In this document: in pieces, positions 49,863-62,115 of the stretch
Layout: the number at the start of each line of letters is the position of its first letter
Numbering within the stretch: position 1 is the first letter of the stretch
Assembly (NCBI GenBank): GCA_905182995.1
Contig: CAJJDP010000019.1
Span: 585,600-649,599, forward strand
Length of the DNA stretch: 64,000 bases
Reading direction: 5' to 3'
From: Paramecium octaurelia
Lineage: Eukaryota; Ciliophora; Oligohymenophorea; Peniculida; Parameciidae
Position numbers and translations under genes: made by a program
The notes under the pieces: generated by a model
Database searches by the model: none
Told to the model about the DNA's origin: nothing
What the model saw: only the letters and a program-made list of their open reading frames with translations

Positions 49863-51885
49863 ATGTCAAAATATAGTTCTTCGATGAGTGTATCAAGTAT
49901 GGATAACAGAGTCAGATACTCTTAAGCTCCCGAGGAATTAGGAAAAAGAGCTAAATTACCACTCGATATTACATTGTTCGTAATGGCTGTAGAAGTCGAG
50001 AGATTGCAAAGAGAGAATGCGTAGTTGAAATCAGAGCTACAATCAAATAGTGATTCCAATTTGGATAGAGTCCAATATGAGAGTTAGATTAGGGATTTGA
50101 TGGAAAAGATTAGAGTGTAGAGCAAGTATTCATTTATAGTTACTAATATGTTAGTTCTTAGAGTACTCTATTGATTGATGTTGAAAAATTACAAAAAACA
50201 GTTTAGGATTTGGAGGATCAACTGAGAAGATAATAGCAAACATAAAAAGAATATGATCCAAATTGGAGAGTTAAACTGAGTTAAGCTGAACTTCAATTGG
50301 CATCATTTTAAAAGCAATTAAACTAATAAGCTAATCTATTTGGTGGGTAAAGTGCAGATTAAGTGATGAGGGAGTTAGAGGAATTGAGGAGGAAGAAATT
50401 GTAATTCGAAGATATTTCAAGACAAATGAATGGAAGGAATGTTAGTAATAAAAGTAAATAAAAATAGATGAATTGCTGAGGGAATTAGATGATTTAAGGA
50501 GGAAATAGTCATCCCTTGAAGACACCAGTGTGTTAAGATAGTAATTATAGTAATCTCAAAATCGTGTAAGACTGTTGGAATAAAAACTGTAAGAAATGGA
50601 ATCGCATCTAACATCAATGGAATCTGAGAATAAGAGATTATCAATAAGCATGAGTTCAAAGATTTAAAGTGAGAATAATGAAACAGCTTTATTAAGGAAT
50701 GAAATCACTAAACTGAATAAAGAGATTAGTAAATTATGGGCAGATAATGAGACGCTTGTTTCTGAAATAGACTCATTACAATTGAAACTGAGAACTTTGA
50801 GTGAAGACGAGTTGAGAAGATTAAGAAATGAATTGTCGAGAATTTAAGAGTAAAATAGCCAATTAGAATCTTAAATTGCACGTTTGCAATCTTAGAACCA
50901 GTCTTTAATATCTGAAATATCTCAACTTAATATGATAATCGAATAAAATCAATATGCCTTGAGTGATGCAAACAAATAGAAGTATATCTTCGAGGAATAC
51001 AAAGAAAAGATTAGGCAATTTGAATTGAAATTCCAAGAGCTTCAATTGTAAAATGAGAGATTAAGACAATAAGATCATAAAGTGTCTGTTTTAACAACTG
51101 AAATTGAGAGATTGAATAATTTAATAAAATAATTGAATACAGATGCAGATGAATGGAGATAAAAGTATTAAAAAATGGAATTGGCTATGTTGGATTACAG
51201 GTAAATAGAAAAAACAAACAGAGATGCAGCCACTAAAAATGAATTACTCTTAGATGAAATTGAACGATTAAAGAAAATATTAGAATAAAAGTAATATGAC
51301 ATGGATCAATTAATCAAACAATTTGATGTCATTCAATCTCAAATCAGTACTTATTAAATAAATGCCAATTCAAGTGTGAGCAGAGTCTAAGACTATGAAT
51401 CAACATAAACATCAACAATCTTACAAGAGAATGAAAGATTAAAGAGATAACTTTAATAATTTCAATAATAGGTTTCTACTTTACAAAACCAAGTTTAGGA
51501 ATAGAATACGAAGAATCAATAATTAATTGCTTAACAATAGCAAACTTACATGATGAGCAATAATAACAATAATGCAGAAGTAGAAAAATTGAAGAGACAA
51601 ATTCAAGAATATGAGAATAAGATAGCCATGTTATCTCTTGAACTTTCTAGAGTTAGAAACACCAAATAGAATTTAAATTCATTTGATAAATCAGATAAAG
51701 TTATGGAACTCTTAACAATAATTGTCATGATGTCGGCTGAACTTGACAATCTTAGAGGCATCACATTTGAAAAGAGCACTGCGTAATCATAGAGATTACA
51801 AGACAATACTTCACAATCTGTTCGTTCTCAATCCATAAATAATTAACAGGCTAATTATTCATACAGTAGTTGGAGACAGAAATGA
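49863..51885 (+). CDS. Coiled-coil protein with conserved-looking N-terminus
   Basis: Predicted 656 residues; introns 50126-50154 (29 nt) and 50445-50467 (23), spliced length exactly 657 codons. A short head (ELGKRAKLPLDITLFVMAVE) is unlike the rest and may be a targeting or assembly motif. Residues ~55-600 are coiled coil rich in Gln, Glu, Leu and Arg, with Asn/Gln-rich linkers. The tail (SVRSQSINNQQANYSYSSW) is Ser/Asn/Gln-rich. Likely structural; location unknown. Related in style but not obviously in sequence to the 3043-residue protein at 23-32 kb. Confidence 0.78.
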
Positions 51886-52104
51886 GTTATATATATATAT
51901 AATAATAATTTTATTTAAGTCAGCGCTGTGGAGAGAAGAATCGTTAATCATTTCTCTAACTCCTTTTCATCATATATTAGGTGAAGGTAAGGATCACCTA
52001 CTGATGAGTAAAATTATCATCAATAATAAACCACTATATAAACTGATATTAAAACCATGATTTTATGGGTTTAATAAAATAACATCACAATTTAATAATT
52101 ATAT
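51886..52104. other. Structured intergenic island
   Basis: After an (AT)n tract comes a relatively GC-rich block (about 51919-52007): an 8-bp palindrome CAGCGCTG at 51921-51928, a hairpin AGAGAA/TTCTCT (51932-51957), a perfect seven-pair hairpin TAGGTGA/TCACCTA (51978-52000) and a box-C-like CTGATGA (52001-52007). In DNA this AT-rich such a block may mark a non-coding RNA gene. No known RNA family was matched. Confidence 0.42.
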
Positions 52105-52278
52105 ATGGACAATACAAGTGAAGTTTATAAACCTCTAGATCTTCATTAAAATGGATAACTTATTCAATATTAGCATATTCAAACTTAGAATATTGCAGAT
52201 TTGAGGAGGCAATTACATAATTCAATTTTTATTTGGATAAATCCAAAATTAAATATCATACTTCAATTTTTTGTATGA
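52105..52278 (+). CDS. Possible 57-residue ORF
   Basis: ATG to TGA in ciliate code, with several TAA/TAG glutamine codons and a plausible composition (MDNTSEVYKPLDLHQNGQ, NIADLRRQLHNS). No domain is seen. It ends 48 bases from the stop of the opposite histidine kinase. It could be a small gene, the first exon of a larger one, or chance. Confidence 0.3.
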
Positions 52279-52325
52279 ACTGCCAAGATAATTCAAACTC
52301 AGAATAAATCAATAAATTTATAAAA

Positions 52326-55088
52326 TCATTGCTTGTTTTCAAGCTAATAAAAGACTTCTGCAATAACCTCCAACTTTATTGGTTTTGGCACGAAAGCATC
52401 AAATCCAAATTTTTCGCATTTCTCCTATTCATCTTCATCATCAAAACCAGATAATGCAACCAATTTAACATCATCAATTTCTCTATCATTGATCTATCAA
52501 TAATACAACCATTTACCATGATTCTAATCTTTTCAGCAGCCTACCATCCATTTAAAATTGGCATATATAGATCCAGAAATACATATCTGATGTTTAAACT
52601 CTTCTGATTTTGCAATAGCTAAAATACCATTTGTTAAATTACTTTATTAATCGCCTGCTATCCATTGTAAGCTTCAATAATATCTAATCCAGTTATCATG
52701 TCCTGAAGTAACGTCTTAAATGCCATCAAGTTGAAGATTTGATCATCCACCAATAAAATTCCGAATTTCTTATTTTATAACACTTTTCTTAATTTTTTTC
52801 TTGGATCCTAGACCTCTTAAGAATCTCTAATTTTTGGATAAGTTTTTTGTTTAAATAATTTTTAACCCAAAGATTTCAATTAAATTATATTTCTTGTCTT
52901 CGTTTAATCAGGATCCTCTGAAGATGGTTCATTAATATCATTTTCAGTCTTTTCTTACACTTTTGTGTAGATTCTCACAAGAGATGATCTCACTATTACT
53001 TAATGATTATCTTTCCCATTCGATGAATCATCGTGTTACTAAATACTCAGATATTACGAAGAGTGTTCCTACTTAAAACAACTGATATAATTAGCTGATT
53101 TCATTGATTTGTCCTGCAATTTCGCATAGATTTAAAAAGTCATCTTCGTTCCCACATTTTATTCACTCCAAAGATCTATGTTTTCTGACGGACCAAGTAA
53201 ACCTACAAGATTCTTACAAACCATCAATCCAATCCCTGTTCCACTTTTATTCTCAATCTTTTAATTTGAAAAAGTAGCAAACAAATTGAATAGTTATGGT
53301 TTGATATTATCAGGTATGCCACAGCCAGTATCTTCAACTGATATTGAGTAAACTAATCTATTGATAGAGCTTTCCTAATATTTTCCTTGTAACGTTTTTC
53401 TAATTTGCTAGACAGTTTGATCTCCAACTTAATACTGTATGTTTTTGGAAGTGTTACTACGTTTAATATGTTATGACTTATCAGTATTGAGTGATTGAAC
53501 TGAGATTGTGATACTACCTTGTTCTGTAAATTTCAATGAATTGGACAGAAAGTTCATTATAATTTGTTTAATTCTATTTGGATCTGAGTGAATTTGATAC
53601 GAGGGAATGTCATAATATGTTTTTATTTCAACTCCTTTTTATTCTGCTTAAATTAAACACATTTCAACAACTTCATCTATTATTTCATTGATATAAAAAT
53701 CAGTAAGACATAATCTCAATTGTTTCTTTTATATTCGAGCATAATCTTGGATGTCATAAATCATATAAAGCATTAAATAAACGTTTTTCTTGATGATGTT
53801 GTGATAATATTTTTCCATTTGAGTGATTTCACTTTTACAATCTAAGCTCTCCAAAATGGACACAATGCCGTTGATTGGAGTTTTAAAATCATGAAACACT
53901 GTTGCCAGAATCAAATCTTTATTTTCACTGATTTATTATTATTAAATCAATTGTTCCTATAAATTGAGCAATTATTTGTCAATCTCTTTACTTTACAATA
54001 TTATCATGAAGGCTTATTTGCCAAACCATAGGCAACTATTTAAATTAATTTTCAACTTCTTTTTCCTTAATTAAACTAAACAAATCGTTTTTTAACTTTA
54101 ACTTTTCATTATCAATTCCTCTATTATTTTAGATTTCTGATATTTAGGAGTCTCCTCACTTAATAGGATTGAGGGTCTTGAATGCTGCTTGTATTTTGGA
54201 GTTTCAATAACAATTTCATTTTCATTCTTGTGTTCTCGTTCCTCGTTGAATTCATCTTCAGGGGAATCAAATTACCCTGAGATCTTCTTAAATAGGGGAC
54301 TCTAAGATAAATATTGACAATTGTCCAATATTTCGGAAAATAAAATCTTGAAATGTTGATGTGCACTATACATATGTGGAAGAAAACTATCAATGATACT
54401 TTGTAATTTGATTTTGTTTTCAGAGTAGAAACAATGAAGACATTTAATAAATTCATCAGAATGAAGGATTTCATATTTAAATTCAGTTTCCAGATTTTTG
54501 GTATGATAGAGAGGCTTCTTTGATTGTTTATCAATAACGAGAATTGAAGTAGGCAGAGTTTCCTTCAGCATTTCCAGAAGTTCGTTAGCATCATCTCGCT
54601 CATAAATCTAAAGCTATGCTTGGATTTTACAATAATGATTGGTGCAAAAGCAATTCCAATGTATGAAACAACATACTAGAATTAATTGAACCTTACTATC
54701 AGATACGTAAGTCCGATAAAGAATAGGAGTGATTAAAGTAATTATATTTACAAAATCTAAATCAAGGCGAAGAGTTTTAGTATAATGTAAATAAAGGATC
54801 CCTTGTTATATAATTTAAGAGCAATACTTCATGTGCAATCTCTTTCAGCATCTCGATCTCAATTATGATCATTATAATTTGAGTAACTCCCAAGTAATAA
54901 TCGCTCGTTTGACTTATGAACTTTTATTTCCATTCCAAAATCAAGAATATAATCGAAAACAGCAAGTCTAATATGAGGAACAACCCAGAATTTGAAATGG
55001 CTATCGTATGTGTCAGGCCCAGTATCAAAATCATGAGTGAGGCAATAATATTGCAAACAGTAAACTTTTGCTAAGCACCAATTTTCAT
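52326..55088 (-). CDS. Membrane hybrid histidine kinase with receiver domain
   Basis: Predicted 875 residues; introns 54802-54827 (26 nt, ending AAG), 54608-54630 (23), 54137-54159 (23, GTG...CAG), 53957-53996 (40) and 52494-52516 (23); the total gives exactly 876 codons. Residues 1-~160 hold about six hydrophobic helices. A linker and coiled coil lead to the HisKA dimerisation box VFHDFKTPINGI (phospho-His about 362). HATPase boxes follow: an N box (NFLSNSLKF), DTGCGIPD and SGTGIGLMVC. A Ser-rich linker joins a C-terminal receiver: LLVDDQIF, phospho-acceptor VFLDLYMPILNG (Asp about 802), ALSGF, KP. This is a complete phosphorelay unit. No PAS or ligand domain is seen. The two introns around 54.0-54.16 kb are atypical and need checking. 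Confidence 0.9.
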
Positions 55089-55217
55089 CGAATCAGAAAT
55101 AGGTTTATAATATTAAATAATGATGATAATAACTTTACAGATTTTGGTTTAAATAAATTTATACTTAACCATTTTTATTAAGTAAAACAATAATGTCAAG
55201 GATTATCAAATAGGTCT

Positions 55218-58200
55218 TCAGATCTCCTCCTTAACATGATCTTAATCTATGTGTTCACCATCAACATTTTTCATATTTCGCATATACTCTGTCTCATCTA
55301 TACAAAATTCATCAATGTCATTATCGTAAGAAACATTTCCAATTTTTGAATAAAAGTTTGTTTTAGTCAACGGCTTACTATTTTATGAGGAAAATCCCTA
55401 AAATGTAAAAATGTCAATACTTTCACTGCTTTGTCAATAATACACTTGTGACGAGCAGTCAATATCCTAGCTGATTCTGGATAGGATGGTATAACAAATC
55501 TAATTATGTATTTGAGAACCAAAAACGAGACTAATATCACTGGAAAGATGAGTTCTTAATTTGTAGTAAAAAATCCTGATGTAAACACTATCAACCCTGC
55601 ATTAACAAATATGCCGAAAAAGGTTATGATATCCAGTATTATTAACCAATTTCCAATGCTCGATGCTCCTTCAGGGAATGGTCTTCTAACAAATTTTAGG
55701 AATCTCAATTTGTCGACTTAAATTTTTAAAATGTTCTATCCAAATGCCATGATATAGCAAGCTGGAAACGATACACCAAATAAGATTAAATAGGAAAATT
55801 AAATAGATATCTCTAAATAATCTAACACACTCCCATCCACTTCTTCCTTATCATCTTAATATGGATCCAATCCTAATTAGTCTTCAATCTAAGTATCAAT
55901 ATGCTTGAAAGGGTGAGTATTTTGTTTCTCTACAAATAGCTTATTTTTTATTTACTAATTATTCATTAGGATAATCATACTTTCATTGAAAATTCTTTCA
56001 CAAATGGCGTTATTAGTTTAGGAATGCTCCCAGTCAAATTAGAAGAAAATATAGTACTTAGCTAATTAGATAAGAGCAGGAAACAGTCATTTGTTATTTC
56101 TTCATTCACCTTACAAATGTTCAAATTAGGAAAGAATCCTGACAAAAATGATACAAGAAAGAAAGAATTAAAACTAAAATATTCATTTTAAATACTTATT
56201 TACAAATCTAAATATAAAGTTCTTAACCACAAGTGAATTTTCAAAGGATTATAAGATTTTATGATTCTCCAAAAAATTGAATATTTTAGCCACATTCGCA
56301 TAAACAGTAGTGAATATATTGATTTAAGCTGACATCATAATACCAGGCAATGTTTACGACAGTAATGCACCCTAATTTTCTTCAATCATTTTATTCTTAA
56401 AAATAAATATTGCTATAACACATCCTACAACCATTCCAATGATTAGCAGACTTACACCAAAGGCACATAACTTAGTCATCTACCTCTTAAATGGAGAATA
56501 GAAACGCTCATTTAATGAATCTGAAGTTATGGATCTAATAAATTTGCCCTGAAATGCTGGTCTTTCAGCTGCCACCTGTTCAATATTTTATTAACCATAT
56601 TATAAACTAAAAATCACTTGCTCTTGTCTCCAATATTCAATTAAAAAAGTACTCCATATAATAATTAGTGATGAGAATATAACAGTAAGTGTATCTGATA
56701 ATCCTGGAGTGGCTAATGATTGCAAGCCTTAAAATATGACACCAACAACAGATAAATACCATAGTTATTTAGTGTAAAAAGTTAAAAACAAAAAATAAAT
56801 AGCAATTTTTTCTCCAAAATAATCTCGATAAGTTTAAATAGGTACATGCCAAGGAATTCTTAAATTGAAAGCGCTGTCCTCTTTTACAGATTTACAATCA
56901 TAATCAGTTGATTCTGCGTGAGCTTTCAATTATACTAATACCTCATCAAGCTTCTTCTCTCCTTAACCTTGGTCGTTTCTACGTTTATTGATGTATTCAT
57001 TGTCTTCCAAAGTTTGAAATAACTAATTTTTAGGTTCTCCATTTAATTGATATGGATCATGAATAGGAATGTAGAATAAAGCTATTTAACTTTACAGCAT
57101 TTTTTAAATGTTGATATGTTTCAAAACTATTGCATGAGTTAGTTTAATCTTTTCCATATTCAAGAATTCAGATCTCTACTTTTTCTCATTGAATTCATAT
57201 TTTCTCCACATTTATCTAGCATATTCCCCATGTGGAATGAAAAACTCTGTGTAAGGAGCAGTTGGGTAAATCTCCAATCTATCCCAAATGTTAAACAATA
57301 TATATCGATTATTACTAATGTCTTTCCAAATGGTTTTGTACTTTTTAAACCAAAGTTCATTGGCGTCACTGATGGCTTTACGAAAGACTAGTTTATAGAG
57401 AAAAGCTTCAAATTCTTTTAATCTTTCTTTGGCTTCAGAGGAACTTCTTTTAATTGATTGGATCTGTTTGCCAAAACATAGTATGCATTCAAGATAAATA
57501 AAGTATGATTACCATTCTTGTATTGAGATAGGTTCATCATTCAATATTTCAGCTTTCTCTTAGCTCTGATCAATATTTAAGTCAATAGCCAAAGGTTTTA
57601 AGATCATATCAATTTCTAATTGCTTTAAGATGAGATTTAGTCTAAGGTCGAAAGCCTTCCATTGAACCACTTTATCATATAATTATTCACAATGAGTTGA
57701 GATATTAGTTAATGAAATGATCTTCTCTTCCTTATTTGTTTGATTACTAAGTTCTATCAATTTAGCTTAGATTTTTTGATCCTCTTCAGAATTAGATTAA
57801 TACGACCTTAAGTACTTTTTTAATCTTAATGGTCTTAATTTATAATCCACTGGCTCTAAACTGAATAGATCTGCAAAGCCTAATTCAAGTTATTTAACAA
57901 CTTTCACTTTTTAGGCTTGTCTCATGACAACTTACTTTGTACTTTTAATAACTAGAAATATTTGAGCACCATTTGAAGAAATAAATTATCTACAATGTAA
58001 AAAAGCATTACGCATCAACTTTTCTATGATAGTAAATCTAATCAAAGTCATAAAGTCTTTAGGTTGTTAATTATTACACATCCAAATTTCTTCATTTGTA
58101 TTTTCATCCTTCACTTTTTCCAAATATTTACCCAAGTTAACTTGTTTCTTAACCTTAGTAAATTATTTGGCATCAGTCAAATTGATTTTAAACAGTTCTT

Positions 58201-59404
58201 TGATAGGATCCATGTATTATGTATCATCTCCAGCAACATGTTAAGATTTTTACTAAACTATTTGGTTCACACTAATATCATTCTCAGACACAGACTTATC
58301 TTAATTGACTTTCCTATAAGTTTAACCTTTCATCTTTCTCTTTTATGCTTCCCTTTCTTCTTTTTCAAATCTTTCTAATTTCTCCTACTCTATCTTCTTA
58401 TACTTTTCCATAAATTACAAATATTTCTCATAACTGTTTAATTCCTTTTTTGTTTTCTTACCTTCATTTTCTTAATCTGCTTCATTTTCTTAGACCTCTT
58501 CTTTTTGTTAACCATCTCCATTCACCTCATGCAATTCCGAATCCTCCATTTCAACATCTATATCAAAGTCACTTATGTCCATATCCATATCTCTTTATTT
58601 TGTTTAAGATTTCTCCTAATTTGACCCTTTGTTTTCCTTCTGAGAATGTTGTGAGGGAAGGTTTTATCGTTCAGTTTTTTCTTTTTGAGAATGTTAAGAT
58701 ACAGCTGCTTTTTCTCTTTTTATCTAAGTTGGAGTGGGATTAGGTTTAAGTTATTAAGTTTTTTTCATTTTTATTTCTGATACTGATTTTTCAAGATGGG
58801 GAGACTTATCAATGTGTGGGGATTTTGAATCATTCTCTACGGAATCTTAGATCTCCTTTTTTGCAGCTTCTTCCTTTTCTTTCTTCTTTTTTTCCTCTTC
58901 TTCTTTAAGTTTTTTTCTGGTTTTATCATCTTAATAGTCATCCAACATCAAAAAAGCTAACAAAAATGCTTCTTTTTCTTTCTTTAATTATGATTCTGAG
59001 ACATCATCATTTTTTTACGCTAAAGTTTCATCATAGAATTTCTCTGCTTCTTTATATGTGATCGGTGGATTTTTAACTCCATCTGCATCAGGATTAGGAA
59101 ACACTATGACTAAATCTCCCATATTATAATCCTCATAAATATCCTACATTTCATTATATTCATTTGGATTTAGGAAATCATCCTGATATTTCTTTTCTTG
59201 CTAATTGGAATCAACAACAGCTTTCATTTTTTATAAAAACTTTCGAGCATCAACTTGATTAGTGTAAAAATTTAAAATTTCTCTCAAATTCTCCTCTTTC
59301 TTATTCTGCATCTTTTGTTTCTTGACCATTTTGGTATTAAGTAAGGGTTTCTTCTGCTTGGGTTTCGGCTATTCTTACGGGATTGGCTAATTCTAATCAT
59401 CCAT
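55218..59404 (-). CDS. TMEM16/anoctamin-like channel or scramblase
   Basis: Predicted 1371 residues; introns 56174-56195 (22 nt), 55955-55980 (26) and 55398-55420 (23), spliced length exactly 1372 codons. The first ~430 residues are highly charged (Lys/Glu runs, an acidic DMDMDISDFDIDVEMED stretch). The anoctamin part starts with IPVHDPY-like IPIHDPYQ, then EKIAIYFLFLTFYTKQLWYL, IIIWSTFLIEYWRQ, LVVKNFIFRFVN joined to NFNSFFLVSFLSGFFP, DYLEISIQFSYLILFGVSFP, LRFLKFVRRPFPEG and a final INxxLIVFTSGF helix. These match the conserved helices 2, 3, 5 and 6-8 of TMEM16 proteins, which are Ca2+-activated chloride channels or lipid scramblases. Which activity applies here cannot be told. Confidence 0.9.
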
Positions 59405-59445
59405 TATATTATTGTTATTTATATATATATAAAATAAATGAATAC

Positions 59446-61981
59446 TCAAGGAAGAAGGCTTTTTACAATTATACGGGATATTTTGCTTAATTTATCTACA
59501 TTTCCATCTCCGAAATTCATAAAATCACAAGCAAATATAACATTATTTTCTAAATATTGGACTGCATCATCAACATTAAATGGCAAGGTAGAAGCAAGTG
59601 GCCATGATTCTAATAATTTTTTGAATGCAGGTATATTTAACTTTCCATCTGCATGAAAGAATTACTTTAATTAGAAAAGACTTCTTTCTGTAAAATGAGT
59701 CATTACTAAATTCTTTACATTCAATTAGTATCCATTGAAGAAAGCTTATAAAAACGTAGAATGTTTAGCAGATAAAGCTCTATAATAAAATATGGAAATT
59801 AATTACTTTTCAACCATCTCATCAGGATATGTGCATTCATGAATTAAAAGATCACAATTTTTTGCAAATTTAGAAAATTTGGTACCGAATTTACTAAGTT
59901 GTCCCTAGCGATCGCTTGAATAAACTAACGTTTTCCCATTTGAAGCCAATTTAATTGCAGTACTATATTAACAATGCTAAGTCATTTCTATATCTAATTG
60001 TATATTTTTATACTAAAGAAATTCCTAAAATTCTGTTTTATTTAAATTATTATCAAATTTAAATAAGTAATTAATTTCAGGAAATTCCTCAGATTCTAAC
60101 TGATTTACATTAATCGATTTTTTCTATTTAGCTTAAACCTTTTCTTAAACATTTGAACTGATTAAAGCATCTGTGTATACTATTTTGATTTAATTAACAT
60201 AGCTTTTCATCCCAAATTCTTCTTTAAATAAGTTTGTAAATAATTAAGAGTACCATAAATAAATTGGCTTTGGAAGCAACAAAAAAAATGGTTCTTTTGA
60301 CAAAGCACACTTATGTTTAATAAAATCATATAGACCTTAATGGTGATCATTATGAGAATGAGATATATAAATGACTTATACATCGCTTATTTTCTATTTG
60401 AAATCTTCATCATCCTAACAACTAAAGTAAAACTAATTTAAAGTATTCTATCCACAATCCATCAATATTCCAATATTATTGAGTTTAACATGTATTCCAC
60501 TCGCATTCCTTGATTAATTTTCAATTGAAGATGATGTTCCTAACATCAAAACTTCATAGCATTTATTTTAGGTTTATGAAATGTCCTTACATAAACTAAT
60601 TAATAACTACTTCTCTTCTTTTTACATTGAGTAAGAAATCTATCTCTTGACTTTCAAGTCTTCATAATATAGGGTTCCACTGATAATCTAAATTGTTTTC
60701 ATTCTCATAGGAATATATTTTGACTCTTTTGGCCATAATGATTTGAGATTTGTCATATTTTTATTAATTTGAAATTGATTAACTTATTCTTATCCTCTAA
60801 ATAAAGCAGGCAAATTGGTTTTCATAAATTTTAAAAAATCTAGATAATAATATCCAAAGTTCTCTCTGCCCAAGTCCATTTTACTTACATTATCCAACTC
60901 ACAATAATATTCTTGGGAAGTTATAATATGGACTAATTTATAATCTAATTTCTTAAGGTTTTCAATTATATTTTGATATTTCTCCGAATCCAACAATTGC
61001 TTATCAGCATAATGAACAATTACGAGTGTCTGATTCAAATCTGGATTCTAATTGTATTTATTAAATTCTTCTCTGTATATTTTTAATTCATCTCGTAATT
61101 AATCAAAGATGTTTGAAGCAAAGTCTACAACTTCGTCTTCAGTCTTAAAATCCAAAAGGAGTATGGCTTATTACAGCAATTAGGGATTAATTTTATTCAA
61201 TTCTTCGAATTTCACTAATCTGTTATTCAAAGAGTACCTTCCCTCTTTTATATCAGGAATCCGACTCAGTGGGATGTTCAGATTTCTACATTTTTCAAAA
61301 TCTATTTGTTACTCAACTTTAAATGTCACTAGATATTGAGTAAGATTAGGACTAGAGGGATATAGATATAAGTTTTTACTTATTTCCAAACAAGGATTTT
61401 ACTTTAGAAAATTGCAATGCTATATGTTTATTTTAATCTACGAATTCTTTTGGAACCACATATTGATGAGTTTATTCTTGAACAAATTAATTAATTGACT
61501 TCAAATTAGGAGTCTGGCTCTCGACTGAAGTTTTGATCAAATCCAAGAATTACATTTTATTTCCTATTCCAAATTTCTATTGTGTTATTATCATTTCCTT
61601 ATTCAAATCCATTGCTCCAAAGGCTAGACATCGTACTCCAAGCATATATTTGGTTTACATGATAAACTGAGATATACCAGGAGGTCCAAAAAATGTCATA
61701 TTGGTAAATTGATTTCTATAAAAAGCGTAATACATGATGGGGATAAGACCTTAATAGACTTCCTGAGTGTTCCTATGAAGAAAATAAAAAGCTTTATTAA
61801 CAAACAAGTTCAAATCATGAAATGACACTAACCTATTGGATGGTTCCTCACATGTCCCAAAATACAAACGTTCATTCCCTTGCTGATGGTCTAGACATAT
61901 TGAAATTATTGGAAAGCGTTGTAATTTGTAGGTTTTAATGATTTACAAGTTAATACGCTAAATTTGCTTATGACCAGACAT
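59446..61981 (-). CDS. Long-form tRNase Z (ELAC2-like)
   Basis: Predicted 837 residues with one 22-nt intron (61420-61441); the spliced length is exactly 838 codons. tRNase Z removes 3' trailers from precursor tRNAs in nucleus and mitochondria. The degenerate N-terminal half keeps FFGPPGISQF and a PSSP...CRNLNIPLSRIPDIKEG stretch typical of the long form. The catalytic C-terminal half holds LGTSSSI near the start, the zinc motif ISHSHNDHHQGL (about 60335-60370), YSSDRQGQL, LLIHECTYPDE, KHSTFQAF and MTHFTERS, giving a full metallo-beta-lactamase active site. Forty-one bases separate its stop from the anoctamin-like ATG downstream. No clear mitochondrial presequence. Confidence 0.93.
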
Positions 61982-62115
61982 TATATTATTCTGTGAATTT
62001 AGAACTGAAAAATAACTCAAAAAATAGCAATTCTTAAATATCCGTGAACCTTAGAGTATGATTAATATTTGCTCAATAAATGTAAATCGAGTAAGACGAG
62101 AACTCTCTCTACAAT

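Noticed and set aside
54160..54534. 124-codon minus-strand ORF
   Set aside because: It overlaps the histidine kinase in another frame; the kinase frame carries the recognisable linker sequence and leads to HisKA.
58064..58743. Two plus-strand ORFs of about 100 codons with hydrophobic, Phe/Leu-rich products
   Set aside because: They are antisense to the charged Lys/Glu-rich N-terminal part of the anoctamin-like gene, which creates apparent membrane proteins on the other strand.
61794..61853. Apparent long intron in tRNase Z between EEPSN and the next conserved block
   Set aside because: The stretch has no in-frame TGA, does not begin GTA, and reads as a plausible beta-strand segment, so it was kept as coding.
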